Shown: positions 6,502 to 12,809, numbered from the stretch's first letter. The stretch: 12,809 bases of DNA from DAOSVX01 sp964440405 (GCA_964440405.1 CAYTSB010000025.1:1-12809), one strand, 5' to 3'. The notes: generated from the letters alone by a model not told the origin. Translations and numbers: made by a program.

Positions 6502-7620
6502 ATGAAAGTAAAAGATATTCAAGATAAAATTAAATTTATGGATAAAAAAACAAAAAAGTATATTATGGTTGTTGGAATTATAGTAATTTTAATAATTATT
6601 ATAGGTATTGCTTCGTGTGCTATGAAAGATAAAATGCTAGATTATATGACAGTTGAAGACAAAATGGTTGCAGCAACTAAAAGTTATTATAAAGATAATG
6701 AAGATTTAATGCCGACATCAGGAGTAGAAGAAGTAATAATGATGGATACTTTGGTCAATGCGAAATACATTAAACCATTTACAAGAATGCTTACTGATGG
6801 GGCTAATTGTAGTGGCGAAGTTAAGGTAAAAAATATTGACGGGATAATTACCTACACTCCATATTTAAATTGTGGCAGTGCTTACTATTCTTTAGAACTT
6901 TATAAAAAGATTGCAACTGAAGCTAATGTGGTAGTGGAAGGCGATGGTTTATATAAAGTAGAGGACAGTTATATATATCGTGGTCAAAATGTTGATAACT
7001 TCGTTAGTTTTGCTGATAAAATATGGCGAGTAGTAAAGATTACTCCAGAAAATGAAACTGTTTTAATCGAATTTAAAATTGATAATAGAAATTCATATGT
7101 TTGGGATGACAGATATAATGCTGATCGTAAAAGTAATTCAGGAATTAATGATTTTGCTGTTAGTCGTCTTAAAGATTCAATGTTAAATCTTTATGAAACC
7201 TATTTTAGTGATGAAAATAAAGTTAAATTAGCATTATTTGATTTATGTGTTGCTAATAGAGGTGAATCGCAAGTGATAGCTGATGGTAAAATTGAGTGTT
7301 CAACAATGGATCGTGATACTTATATCGGCTTATTGGATATTTATGATTATATGGGAGCTAGTTTAGACAAAACTTGTACTGCTCCAAAAGATATGTCTTG
7401 TCAGAATTATAATTATTTAGGTGAAGCGAATAGAACCTGGTGGCTAATGACTGGAAACGCTGATTATTCATATGAGGCATATATGATTAAAACTTCAGGA
7501 GCAATTGAAGCTGTTCAATGTAATAATAGAGCAGGTATCAGACCAGTAATCAAGTTAAAAAGTGATATTTTCTTAAGAGGTGGATCAGGAACTGAAGAAA
7601 ATCCTTATCTAGTTAAATAG
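6502..7620 (+). CDS. Membrane- or lipid-anchored Cys-rich extracytoplasmic protein with a DUF6273-like C-terminus
   Basis: A 372-residue protein. Residues 1-22 are charged and 22-38 form a hydrophobic helix ending IASC at C39, which fits a lipobox although the n-region is long; a plain single-pass anchor is the alternative. Residues 50-125 contain a long helix and then C103 and C124, a layout resembling pilin-like anchored proteins of uncultured Bacilli. The C-terminal half (IWRVVKI at about 175, TWWLMTG, and GIRPVIKL near the end) resembles the DUF6273 fold of secreted Firmicutes proteins. Further cysteines are C249, C266, C292, C300 and C340, which suggest disulfides outside the cell. AAGGAG at 6491-6496 supports ATG 6502. 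Function unknown. It may be a client of the thiol relay at 1588-3030. Confidence 0.75.
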   Translation: MKVKDIQDKIKFMDKKTKKYIMVVGIIVILIIIIGIASCAMKDKMLDYMTVEDKMVAATKSYYKDNEDLMPTSGVEEVIMMDTLVNAKYIKPFTRMLTDGANCSGEVKVKNIDGIITYTPYLNCGSAYYSLELYKKIATEANVVVEGDGLYKVEDSYIYRGQNVDNFVSFADKIWRVVKITPENETVLIEFKIDNRNSYVWDDRYNADRKSNSGINDFAVSRLKDSMLNLYETYFSDENKVKLALFDLCVANRGESQVIADGKIECSTMDRDTYIGLLDIYDYMGASLDKTCTAPKDMSCQNYNYLGEANRTWWLMTGNADYSYEAYMIKTSGAIEAVQCNNRAGIRPVIKLKSDIFLRGGSGTEENPYLVK

Positions 7621-7647
7621 CAATTTTAAATTAATTGCTTTTTTTTT
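7619..7647 (+). terminator. Terminator after the Cys-rich protein gene
   Basis: AGCAATT and AATTGCT form a 7-bp stem with a 7-nt loop, followed by nine T. It begins within the stop codon. Confidence 0.87.
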
Positions 7648-7658
7648 GTGCGAAATTG

Positions 7659-7667
7659 TGCTATAAT
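7659..7667 (+). promoter_or_regulatory. Extended -10 promoter of typA
   Basis: TG-C-TATAAT lies 31 bases before the ATG. The expected -35 site falls in the T run of the previous terminator and matches poorly, so the TG extension is presumably important. Confidence 0.65.
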
Positions 7668-7698
7668 TTGTCGGTGTGAAAAAAAAGAAGGCGTAGAT

Positions 7699-9510
7699 AT
7701 GAAAATAAGAAATATTGCAATAATTGCTCATGTTGATCATGGTAAAACAACATTACTTGATCAGTTGTTAAAAAAATCAGGTACTTTTAGAGAAAATGAG
7801 AATGTAAATGAAAGAGTAATGGATAATAATGACATTGAAAGAGAACGAGGAATTACTATTCTAGCCAAAACAACAGCAATAAAATATAAAGATTATAAAA
7901 TAAATGTTCTTGATACCCCAGGTCATGCTGATTTTGGTGGGGAAGTTGAAAGAATTATGAATATGGTTGAAGGGGTTATTTTAGTTGTTGATGCTTATGA
8001 AGGAACCATGCCTCAAACTCGTTTTGTTTTGAAAAAAGCTCTTGAAGCAGGAGTAAAACCAATTGTATTTATTAATAAAGTTGATAAACCAACAGCAAGA
8101 ATAAGTAAAGTTTTAGATGAAATAATTGATTTGTTTATTGAGCTGGGGGCTAATGATGATCAATTGGATTTTAAAACTGCTTATGTCTCAGCAATTAACG
8201 GTACTGCTAGTTTAAATCAGGATCTAGCTACTCAAAAAGATGATTATAATGATATTTTTGAATTAGTTGTTAATGAAATTCCAAGTCCAAATGTTAATAA
8301 GGAAGATTTTTTACAATTTCAGCCGGCATTATTAGATTATAATGATTATGTTGGAAGAATTGGTATTGGCAGAATAAAATCTGGTAAAATTAAAGTTAAT
8401 GAAATGGTCTCAGCAGTTAGATTAGATGGCTCAATTAAACAATTTAGAATTCAAAAATTATTTGGATTTGTCGGTCTAAAAAGAATTGAAATTGAAGAGG
8501 CTGATGCCGGGGAAATTGTTGCTATAGCTGGTTTAACAGATATTTCAGTCGGCGAAACAATTTGCAATATTGGTAGAGAAAAAGCCTTACCAGTTTTAAA
8601 AATTGATGAACCGACCTTACAAATGACATTTATGACTAATAACAGTCCTTTTGCGGGTAAAGAAGGAAAACTTCTTACTGCTAATAAAATTTCAGAAAGA
8701 TTATTTAAAGAAACTCAAAAAGATGTTGCTTTAAGAGTAGAACAAATTAGTAATGACGAATTTGTAGTCAGTGGTCGTGGTGAATTACATTTATCAATTT
8801 TAATTGAAAACATGCGTCGTGAAGGTTTTGAACTTCAGGTATCAAAACCAGAAGTCATTATTAAAGAAATAGATGGTATCAAATGTGAACCTTATGAAGA
8901 TGTTCAAATTGAGGTCAATGAAGAATATGTTGGCAATGTTATTGAAGCAATAGGTACTCGTGGTGGAAAAATGGATAATATGAGTAACTTTGAAAGTCTA
9001 ATCAGATTAAATTATACTATTCCGGCAAGAGGACTAATTGGATTCACTACTGATTTTATGACATTAACCAAAGGTTACGGAATTATCAATCATTCATTTA
9101 AAGATTATTTACCAGTTGAACAATTGCATGTTGGCGAAAGAAGTTTAGGAGTATTAATATCAACTGAAAATGGTAAATCGACTGCTTATGCCATCGGGGC
9201 TTTAGAAGATAGAGGTATCATGTTTATCGAACCAGGGATAGAGGTTTATGAGGGTATGATAGTTGGTGAATGTAATAGGGAAGATGATTTAGCAGTTAAT
9301 GTAGTTAAAGGCAAGCAATTAACCAATACCAGAAGCGCATTTAGTGATAAAACAGTTGTTTTAAAAAGACCTAGACTAATACCGTTGGAATATTGTTTGG
9401 ATTATATTAACCAAGACGAGTTAGTAGAAGTAACACCTAAATCAGTCAGAATGAGAAAGAAAATACTAAATACTGAAGCTAGAAAGAAATACGATAGTAA
9501 ACAAAAATAG
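7699..9510 (+). CDS. typA: Ribosome-associated GTPase TypA/BipA
   Basis: A 603-residue translational GTPase of the EF-G superfamily, normal TypA length. G1 is AHVDHGKTT (10-18), the switch region has RERGIT, G3 is DTPGHADF and G4 is NKVD. The later VSGRGELHLSILIENMRREG and PARGLIGF segments are typical of TypA domains III and V. TypA binds the 70S ribosome and helps large-subunit assembly and growth under stress or cold (family knowledge). The start is ATG 7699, with AGAAGGCG upstream; an in-frame GTG at 7648 would put the promoter inside the gene and is rejected. It is a single-gene unit between two terminators. Confidence 0.97.
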   Translation: MKIRNIAIIAHVDHGKTTLLDQLLKKSGTFRENENVNERVMDNNDIERERGITILAKTTAIKYKDYKINVLDTPGHADFGGEVERIMNMVEGVILVVDAYEGTMPQTRFVLKKALEAGVKPIVFINKVDKPTARISKVLDEIIDLFIELGANDDQLDFKTAYVSAINGTASLNQDLATQKDDYNDIFELVVNEIPSPNVNKEDFLQFQPALLDYNDYVGRIGIGRIKSGKIKVNEMVSAVRLDGSIKQFRIQKLFGFVGLKRIEIEEADAGEIVAIAGLTDISVGETICNIGREKALPVLKIDEPTLQMTFMTNNSPFAGKEGKLLTANKISERLFKETQKDVALRVEQISNDEFVVSGRGELHLSILIENMRREGFELQVSKPEVIIKEIDGIKCEPYEDVQIEVNEEYVGNVIEAIGTRGGKMDNMSNFESLIRLNYTIPARGLIGFTTDFMTLTKGYGIINHSFKDYLPVEQLHVGERSLGVLISTENGKSTAYAIGALEDRGIMFIEPGIEVYEGMIVGECNREDDLAVNVVKGKQLTNTRSAFSDKTVVLKRPRLIPLEYCLDYINQDELVEVTPKSVRMRKKILNTEARKKYDSKQK

Positions 9511-9513
9511 ACT

Positions 9514-9541
9514 AAAACGCTTGTCATTAAGTGTTTTTTTT
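9514..9541 (+). terminator. Terminator after typA
   Basis: AAAACGCTT and AAGTGTTTT form a 9-bp stem (one G-T pair) with loop GTCATT, then further T. Confidence 0.87.
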
Positions 9542-9549
9542 GATATAAT
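9521..9549 (+). promoter_or_regulatory. Promoter of tRNA-His
   Basis: TTGTCA (9521-9526), a 17-base spacer and TG-A-TATAAT (-10 at 9544-9549). The -35 overlaps the loop of the typA terminator. Confidence 0.78.
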
Positions 9550-9561
9550 CTTTTTGCTCAT

Positions 9562-9638
9562 GGCGGAATTGGTGAAGTGGTTAACACGCCAGATTGTGGC
9601 TCTGGTATGCGTGGGTTCGATCCCCACATTTCGCCCCA
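9562..9638 (+). tRNA. tRNA-His (GTG)
   Basis: The anticodon stem CCAGA/TCTGG holds loop TTGTGGC, anticodon GTG. The extra G at position -1 (9562) facing C73 (9635), diagnostic of tRNA-His, is present. The acceptor GCGGAAT/ATTTCGC pairs fully with one G-T. The T stem is GTGGG/CCCAC and CCA is encoded (9636-9638). It is a clean control for the flawed tRNAs at 3069-3363. Confidence 0.96.
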
Positions 9639-9652
9639 TTAAGAATAATACT

Positions 9653-9693
9653 GCTCTCAAACTCACTAAAATAAAGGGTTTGAGAGCTTTTTT
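9653..9693 (+). terminator. Terminator after tRNA-His
   Basis: GCTCTCAAAC (9653-9662) and GTTTGAGAGC (9678-9687) form a perfect 10-bp stem with a 15-nt loop, followed by six T. Confidence 0.9.
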
Positions 9694-9759
9694 ATGCTTT
9701 TAAGGCTTAAAAAAGGTTAAAATTAGTAACTAAAACTACTCATTATAAAAATATATAAT

Positions 9760-9772
9760 TACGCGGTATAAT
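9760..9772 (+). promoter_or_regulatory. -10 box and possible operator of the XRE gene
   Basis: TATAAT (9767-9772) lies 15 bases before the ATG; no good -35 is seen. The partial dyad TAC-GCG-GTA (9760-9768) overlaps it, and the 10-mer TACGCGGTAT recurs at 12722-12731. Self-repression by the XRE protein is a plausible reading. Confidence 0.5.
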
Positions 9773-9787
9773 AGAAAGGGTGATAAA

Positions 9788-10066
9788 ATGATAAATAAAA
9801 TAAAAGAATTTAGAAAATCAAAAAACTTAACTCAAGACGATTTAGCAAAAGAATTAGGAGTTACTAGGAAAACAATAAATCAAATTGAAAGTGGCAATGT
9901 ATTACCTAAAATAGAAGTGGCGTATAAACTATCAATTATTCTTGGTGCTACTGTAGAACAATTATTTATAAATGATGATTATAACAAACATTCTAAGAAA
10001 CAACAGGAAGAAACATTTGAGAAAATAGCTAACACATACTTCAATTTCAAGAAAAATAAAAATTAG
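9788..10066 (+). CDS. Small XRE/Cro-type HTH transcriptional regulator
   Basis: A 92-residue protein. Residues 1-61 form a five-helix HTH_XRE domain, with LTQDDLAKELGVTRKTINQI covering the turn and recognition helices and LGATVEQLF closing the domain. The remaining 30 residues are a charged tail (HSKKQQEE) that may form a helix for dimer contacts. It resembles the short regulators found in many Firmicutes genomes and mobile elements. AAAGGGTG precedes ATG 9788. It is the first gene after tRNA-His and is followed, across a 121-base gap with its own promoter, by the peroxidase/transporter operon, which it may regulate (inferred from position only). Confidence 0.88.
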   Translation: MINKIKEFRKSKNLTQDDLAKELGVTRKTINQIESGNVLPKIEVAYKLSIILGATVEQLFINDDYNKHSKKQQEETFEKIANTYFNFKKNKN

Positions 10067-10076
10067 GACACAAAGC

Positions 10077-10138
10077 ATAGCAAAATTCAATATCTATATA
10101 ATTAAAACTTAGTTTTTGCTATAAAAAAATGTTATAAT
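10077..10138 (+). promoter_or_regulatory. Inverted repeat and extended -10 promoter of the peroxidase/transporter operon
   Basis: ATAGCAAAA (10077-10085) and TTTTGCTAT (10114-10122) form a 9-bp inverted repeat with a 28-nt centre and no T run in a position to terminate. Just after it, TG-T-TATAAT (10130-10138) is an extended -10. The right arm of the repeat lies in the spacer region, so the repeat could be an operator or a weak hairpin. The predicted leader is about 43 nt, longer than usual here. Confidence 0.55.
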
Positions 10139-10187
10139 GTTTTTAGTGGATAGTATATGGCATAAAATAATGATTTGAGGAGGATTT

Positions 10188-10673
10188 ATGAGTTTATACA
10201 GGATTAGAGTTGAGGACGTTAATAAGAATGTGGTTTCATTTGAAAGGTATAAAGGGAGGGTGCTTTTAATTGTTAATACAGCAACTAAATGCTTTTTTAC
10301 ACCACAATATGAAGAACTTCAGGAACTTTATGAAAAATATAGTGATCGTGGGTTCGAGATATTAGATTTTCCATGTAATCAATTTGCAAATCAAGCACCA
10401 GAGTCAATAGAAGATATTAATAAAATATGTGTTGATAAATATGAAACATCATTTCCTAGGTTTGATAAAGTAAATGTTAATGGTGATGAAGAATCTATTT
10501 TATATACATATTTAAAAAAACATCAAAAAGGTTTTTTCGGCAAAAAAATTAAATGGAACTTTACTAAATTTTTGATTGATAGAAAAGGTAATGTAGTAAA
10601 AAGATATTCACCTAATGTTAAACCATTTAAGATATCTAAAGATATTGAAAAATTATTAAGAAGGAAAGTGTAA
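10188..10673 (+). CDS. Glutathione peroxidase family thiol peroxidase
   Basis: A 161-residue cytoplasmic enzyme, normal length for bacterial GPx/BtuE. The peroxidatic C35 lies in TATKCFFTPQY. Q69 in NQFANQAP and W123-N124 in KWNFTKF complete the Cys-Gln-Trp-Asn tetrad. C81 (NKICVDKY) sits where the resolving cysteine of thioredoxin-dependent members lies, so thioredoxin rather than glutathione is the likely donor (family knowledge). The usual QEPG reads QAPE here. GAGGAGG precedes ATG 10188. It is followed after 10 bases by an FtsX-type permease gene, so peroxide removal and export are probably expressed together. Confidence 0.93.
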   Translation: MSLYRIRVEDVNKNVVSFERYKGRVLLIVNTATKCFFTPQYEELQELYEKYSDRGFEILDFPCNQFANQAPESIEDINKICVDKYETSFPRFDKVNVNGDEESILYTYLKKHQKGFFGKKIKWNFTKFLIDRKGNVVKRYSPNVKPFKISKDIEKLLRRKV

Positions 10674-10683
10674 GGAGAAACAT

Positions 10684-11748
10684 ATGTTTTTAGCATTAAA
10701 AGAATTAAAATATTCTAAATCAAAATTTATTTTAATTATGGCAGTTATATTTCTTATTAGTTATTTAGTGTATTTTTTAACTTCATTAGCTAATGGGCTT
10801 GCTACTTCTTATACTAATTCTATAAATAAATGGAATTCAAAAGAAATAGTTATTACTGTTGACTCAAATGACAATATGATGATGTCATATATGAATAATG
10901 ATGATTTTGATAATATAAAAACAGATGGTGAAAAAGCCAAGTTAGGCTTATTTCCTGCAGTAATAAGTAATCCATCATCAAAAGATGTTCTGACATCAAG
11001 ATTAGATGTTTATTTTTTTGGAATTGAAAACAATAGTTTTCTTAAGCCAATTAATGATGTAGAATTGAAAGATAATCAAGTTATTGTGGATGAAGAACTA
11101 AAAAAGCAGGGATATGAAATAGGAGATTTTTTTGTTACAACAGGAAGTAACCAAAAATACGAAATAATTGGTTTTTCATCAAAAACAACATACCAAACTG
11201 CTCCAGTAATATATATGAATTTAAATACCTGGCAAGAATACCGTTATGGGTCAAATTTTGAACAATCATTATTTAGTGGAGTAATAGTTAAAGGAAATAT
11301 AGAAAACATATCAGATAAACTTAAAAGTTATACTGTAGATGATTATATTAATACTTTGCCAGGTTATACTGCTCAAGTATTAACTTTCTCTGTTATGATA
11401 ATATTTTTAATAATAATTACAGCGTTTGTTCTTGGAATATTTATTTATGTTTTAACTATTCAAAAAACAAGTATGTTTGGAGTTATGAAAGCTCAAGGAA
11501 TATCTAATTCATATATTGGCGGTTCTGTTATAGCACAAACATTCTTAATTGTTGGATTTGGCTTAATAATTGGCTTAATTTTAACAATATTAAGTGGAAT
11601 ATTTTTAGGAGATTTTATTCCTTTTGCAACTAATATATTGTTTTATTTAGTTATTACTATGTCATTTTTCTTGTTTTCATTTTTTGGGGCTTTATTCTCA
11701 GTAAATGCAGTATTAAAAATAGATCCTTTAAAGGCAATAGGAGGTTAA
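10684..11748 (+). CDS. ABC transporter permease, FtsX/MacB superfamily, HrtB-like
   Basis: A 354-residue permease with four predicted membrane helices: about 15-38, 231-257, 280-305 and 314-340. An extracytoplasmic MacB-PCD-like domain (about 40-228) lies between helices 1 and 2. Helix 2 is followed by the coupling motif KTSMFGVMKAQGIS typical of FtsX domains, and the C-terminus ends in IDPLKAIGG, a usual MacB/FtsX ending. The start MFLALKELKYSK and the four-helix layout resemble HrtB, the heme-toxicity efflux permease (family resemblance; the substrate is not proven). AAGGAG overlaps the stop of the peroxidase gene. The AGGAGG at its own end serves the next gene, one base downstream. Confidence 0.87.
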   Translation: MFLALKELKYSKSKFILIMAVIFLISYLVYFLTSLANGLATSYTNSINKWNSKEIVITVDSNDNMMMSYMNNDDFDNIKTDGEKAKLGLFPAVISNPSSKDVLTSRLDVYFFGIENNSFLKPINDVELKDNQVIVDEELKKQGYEIGDFFVTTGSNQKYEIIGFSSKTTYQTAPVIYMNLNTWQEYRYGSNFEQSLFSGVIVKGNIENISDKLKSYTVDDYINTLPGYTAQVLTFSVMIIFLIIITAFVLGIFIYVLTIQKTSMFGVMKAQGISNSYIGGSVIAQTFLIVGFGLIIGLILTILSGIFLGDFIPFATNILFYLVITMSFFLFSFFGALFSVNAVLKIDPLKAIGG

Positions 11749-11749
11749 T

Positions 11750-12430
11750 ATGAAACCATTAATAGAAATGATTGATGTAACTAAAGATTTTCTTCAAGGA
11801 GAAAATATTATTAATGCTCTTAAAAAAACTAATTTTGTTGCTTATGAAGGGCAATTAATCGGAATAATTGGACCATCTGGTAGTGGTAAATCAACTTTTT
11901 TAACAATTTTAGGTGGATTGCAAAAACCAACTACGGGAAAAGTACTATTAAATAACGAACCTTTTAGTGAACTTAGTATTAAAGAAAAAAGTAAAATACG
12001 TTTAAAAAATATTGGCTTTATATTGCAAGCATCTAATTTAATTCCGTTTTTAACAATAAAAGAACAAATGATTTTATATAACAAAATAACAAACACAAAT
12101 ACAAATCTAGAATGGATTAATGAATTGTTTTTGGAATTAGATATTGAAAAGTTAAAGAATAAATATCCCAATGAATTATCAGGAGGAGAAAGACAGCGCT
12201 CAGCTATAGCTAAAGCTTTATATCATAAACCTTCTGTAATATTTGCGGATGAACCAACAGCTAGCTTAGATACTAAGAAAGCTTATGAAGTTGTTAAATT
12301 GCTTGCTAAAGAAACAAAAGAACAAAAGAAGGCGACAATAATGGTTACTCATGATGAGAGAATGTTAGAATTTTGCGATAAAGTATATGAAATAGTTGAT
12401 GGAGTAATATCTGAAAGAAAAGAGAGTTAA
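11750..12430 (+). CDS. ABC transporter ATP-binding protein, MacB/LolD/HrtA type
   Basis: A 226-residue ATPase. Walker A is GPSGSGKST (41-49), the Q-loop lies in FILQASNLIP, the signature is LSGGERQR (143-150), Walker B is VIFADEPTASLD with D167-E168, and the H-loop is H201 in VTHDER. Length and motifs match the MacB/LolD/HrtA group that works with FtsX-type permeases. It pairs with the preceding permease to form a mechanotransmission exporter. AGGAGG inside the permease 3' end is its ribosome binding site and one base separates the genes, so translation is coupled. Heme, peptide or lipid are possible substrates; heme is favoured only by the HrtB-like partner. Confidence 0.93.
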   Translation: MKPLIEMIDVTKDFLQGENIINALKKTNFVAYEGQLIGIIGPSGSGKSTFLTILGGLQKPTTGKVLLNNEPFSELSIKEKSKIRLKNIGFILQASNLIPFLTIKEQMILYNKITNTNTNLEWINELFLELDIEKLKNKYPNELSGGERQRSAIAKALYHKPSVIFADEPTASLDTKKAYEVVKLLAKETKEQKKATIMVTHDERMLEFCDKVYEIVDGVISERKES

Positions 12431-12545
12431 CATAATAATATTGTTATGAACAAAAAAGCCAAAAATAACTGAACAGTTTAAGAGAAAACAAAAAAAGAGA
12501 ATGCATTTTTTTGTATTATATGGTGGGGCTTCAACTTGATAATAA

Positions 12546-12564
12546 AAGTGTATTATAAGTGTAT
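12546..12564. repeat. TGTAT repeat pair, copy A
   Basis: AAGTGTAT occurs at 12546 and again at 12557, 11 bp apart. The 19-bp unit matches copy B with two differences. Confidence 0.75.
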
Positions 12565-12666
12565 CGAACAAAAAAATCATACTTAATTTGTTTATAAAAA
12601 TAGAATGTTTTTTTTCTAAAATTTTAATAAAATTCAATAAATAAAGGGAAAACAGAGTATTAAATT

Positions 12667-12693
12667 TGTATTGAAAATGTATTATAAATGTAT
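12667..12693. repeat. TGTAT repeat triplet, copy B
   Basis: TGTAT occurs at 12667, 12678 and 12689, each 11 bp apart, so all face one side of the helix. The 19 bp at 12675-12693 match copy A except at two bases. Confidence 0.75.
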
Positions 12694-12705
12694 GTCCAAA
12701 ATTAC

Positions 12706-12734
12706 TAGACTTTCACTAAAATACGCGGTATTGT
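12706..12734 (+). promoter_or_regulatory. Possible promoter at the right edge
   Basis: TAGACT (12706-12711), a 17-base spacer and TATTGT (12729-12734), each matching consensus at 4 of 6 bases. The TACGCGGTAT copy overlaps the -10 as it does at the XRE promoter. The gene it would drive is outside the window. Confidence 0.35.
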
Positions 12735-12747
12735 GTTAATAACTGGT

Positions 12748-12803
12748 GAGATTAGGGCTGAGAAAATAGATGAGTAAAGCCCCATTTATAAGGAATCTAA
12801 CTC
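12748..12803 (+). other. Possible structured leader
   Basis: GAG-(A)-TTAG (12748-12755) can pair with CTAACTC (12797-12803) with one bulged A, and the adjacent GGCT (12756-12759) with AGCC (12778-12781). It would start about 7 nt into a transcript from the promoter above. I do not recognise a known riboswitch class. Confidence 0.3.
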
Positions 12804-12809
12804 CTAAAA

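Larger units (their letters stand above)
12431..12809. other. Gene-poor right edge with repeats and dyads
   Basis: No convincing gene is present. Just after the ATPase stop lies a near-palindrome at 12431-12448 (CATAA..TTATG core), then a small dyad AACTG-AA-CAGTT (12467-12478). A weak hairpin at 12489-12513 has a seven A/seven T stem and may end the operon. Phased TGTAT repeats, a second TACGCGGTAT and a foldable segment follow. On the minus strand a frame is open from the window edge to 12736 (23 residues), too short to call. Confidence 0.6.

Noticed and set aside
7648..7698. An N-terminal extension of TypA from GTG 7648
   Set aside because: It would contain the TG-C-TATAAT promoter, and TypA homologues begin at the MKIRNIAI position.
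9521..9703. A 60-codon plus-strand frame, and a 66-codon minus-strand frame at 9466-9666, across tRNA-His
   Set aside because: Both run through the tRNA-His gene and two terminators; the Cys/Val/Gly-rich stretch is the translated tRNA.
12365..12637. A 90-codon open frame on the minus strand overlapping the end of the ABC ATPase gene
   Set aside because: It overlaps a certain gene antisense, has no ribosome binding site or family resemblance, and its Phe/Ile-rich content simply mirrors A-rich DNA.
12679..12780. Short peptides such as the frame through VLITGEIRAEKIDE ending near 12777
   Set aside because: It is only about 22 codons after an in-frame stop, without a start codon and ribosome binding site in proper position. 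It could be a remnant but cannot be supported.
9633..12786. GCCCCATT at the tRNA-His 3' end and at 12779-12786 as attL/attR
   Set aside because: Eight bases are too few for a tRNA att core, and no integrase gene is visible.
1..12809. CRISPR arrays, insertion sequences and toxin-antitoxin pairs
   Set aside because: No regularly spaced repeat array, transposase motif with terminal inverted repeats, or paired toxin gene next to the XRE regulator was found on reading both strands.

Overview
The window is AT-rich DNA from a low-GC Bacillota, most likely an uncultured gut member of the Bacilli (Erysipelotrichales/RF39-like relatives). The reasons are strong AGGTGAT/AAGGAG ribosome binding sites, TTGnnn-17-TATAAT promoters with frequent extended TGn -10 boxes, U-tail terminators after most units, and a typical Firmicutes gene set. 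TGA is a stop and TGG encodes Trp, so the Mycoplasma code does not apply. A run of 10 N inside a tRNA cluster shows that this is a scaffolded, probably metagenomic, assembly.

Left part (1-3030): a PduL-type phosphotransacylase overlaps the tRNA-dihydrouridine synthase gene dusB. A two-gene thiol-redox operon follows: a small cytoplasmic thioredoxin-fold protein (CPSC), then a fusion of an exported thioredoxin domain (CVHC) to a CcdA-like membrane domain. Together they look like a compact DsbD-style electron relay across the membrane. A minus-strand tRNA cluster (Asn, Glu, Gly, partial Asn) follows. Every acceptor stem in it that can be scored carries a mismatch, and the assembly gap lies inside it, so the cluster is probably a collapsed or chimeric assembly.

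Middle (3433-7620): a divergent promoter leads to a stand-alone AAA+ ATPase resembling only the first ATPase module of ClpB/ClpC. Next comes an NAD(P)-dependent oxidoreductase of the 2,4-diaminopentanoate dehydrogenase type. A convergent minus-strand pair encodes a 75-residue single-pass membrane protein and a ferritin-like diiron/dimanganese protein. Divergent from that pair is a Cys-rich, membrane- or lipid-anchored extracytoplasmic protein that could be a client of the thiol relay.

Right part (7659-12809): the ribosome-associated GTPase typA/bipA and tRNA-His are core genes. After tRNA-His lies an accessory-looking stretch: a small XRE regulator, then a tight operon of glutathione peroxidase, an FtsX/HrtB-type permease and a MacB/HrtA-type ATPase. 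The last about 380 bases have no convincing gene. They hold TGTAT repeats phased at 11 bp, a second copy of a GC-rich 10-mer that also overlaps the XRE promoter, a possible promoter and a foldable leader. This could be the edge of an integrated element.

Two layout habits recur. Terminator hairpins often overlap the next promoter's -35 region, and predicted transcription starts often lie on the Shine-Dalgarno sequence, giving leaders of about 10 nt. The strongest leads for a second look are the tRNA cluster, the thiol relay, the single-module AAA+ protein and the repeat-rich right edge. None of them alone proves a new system.
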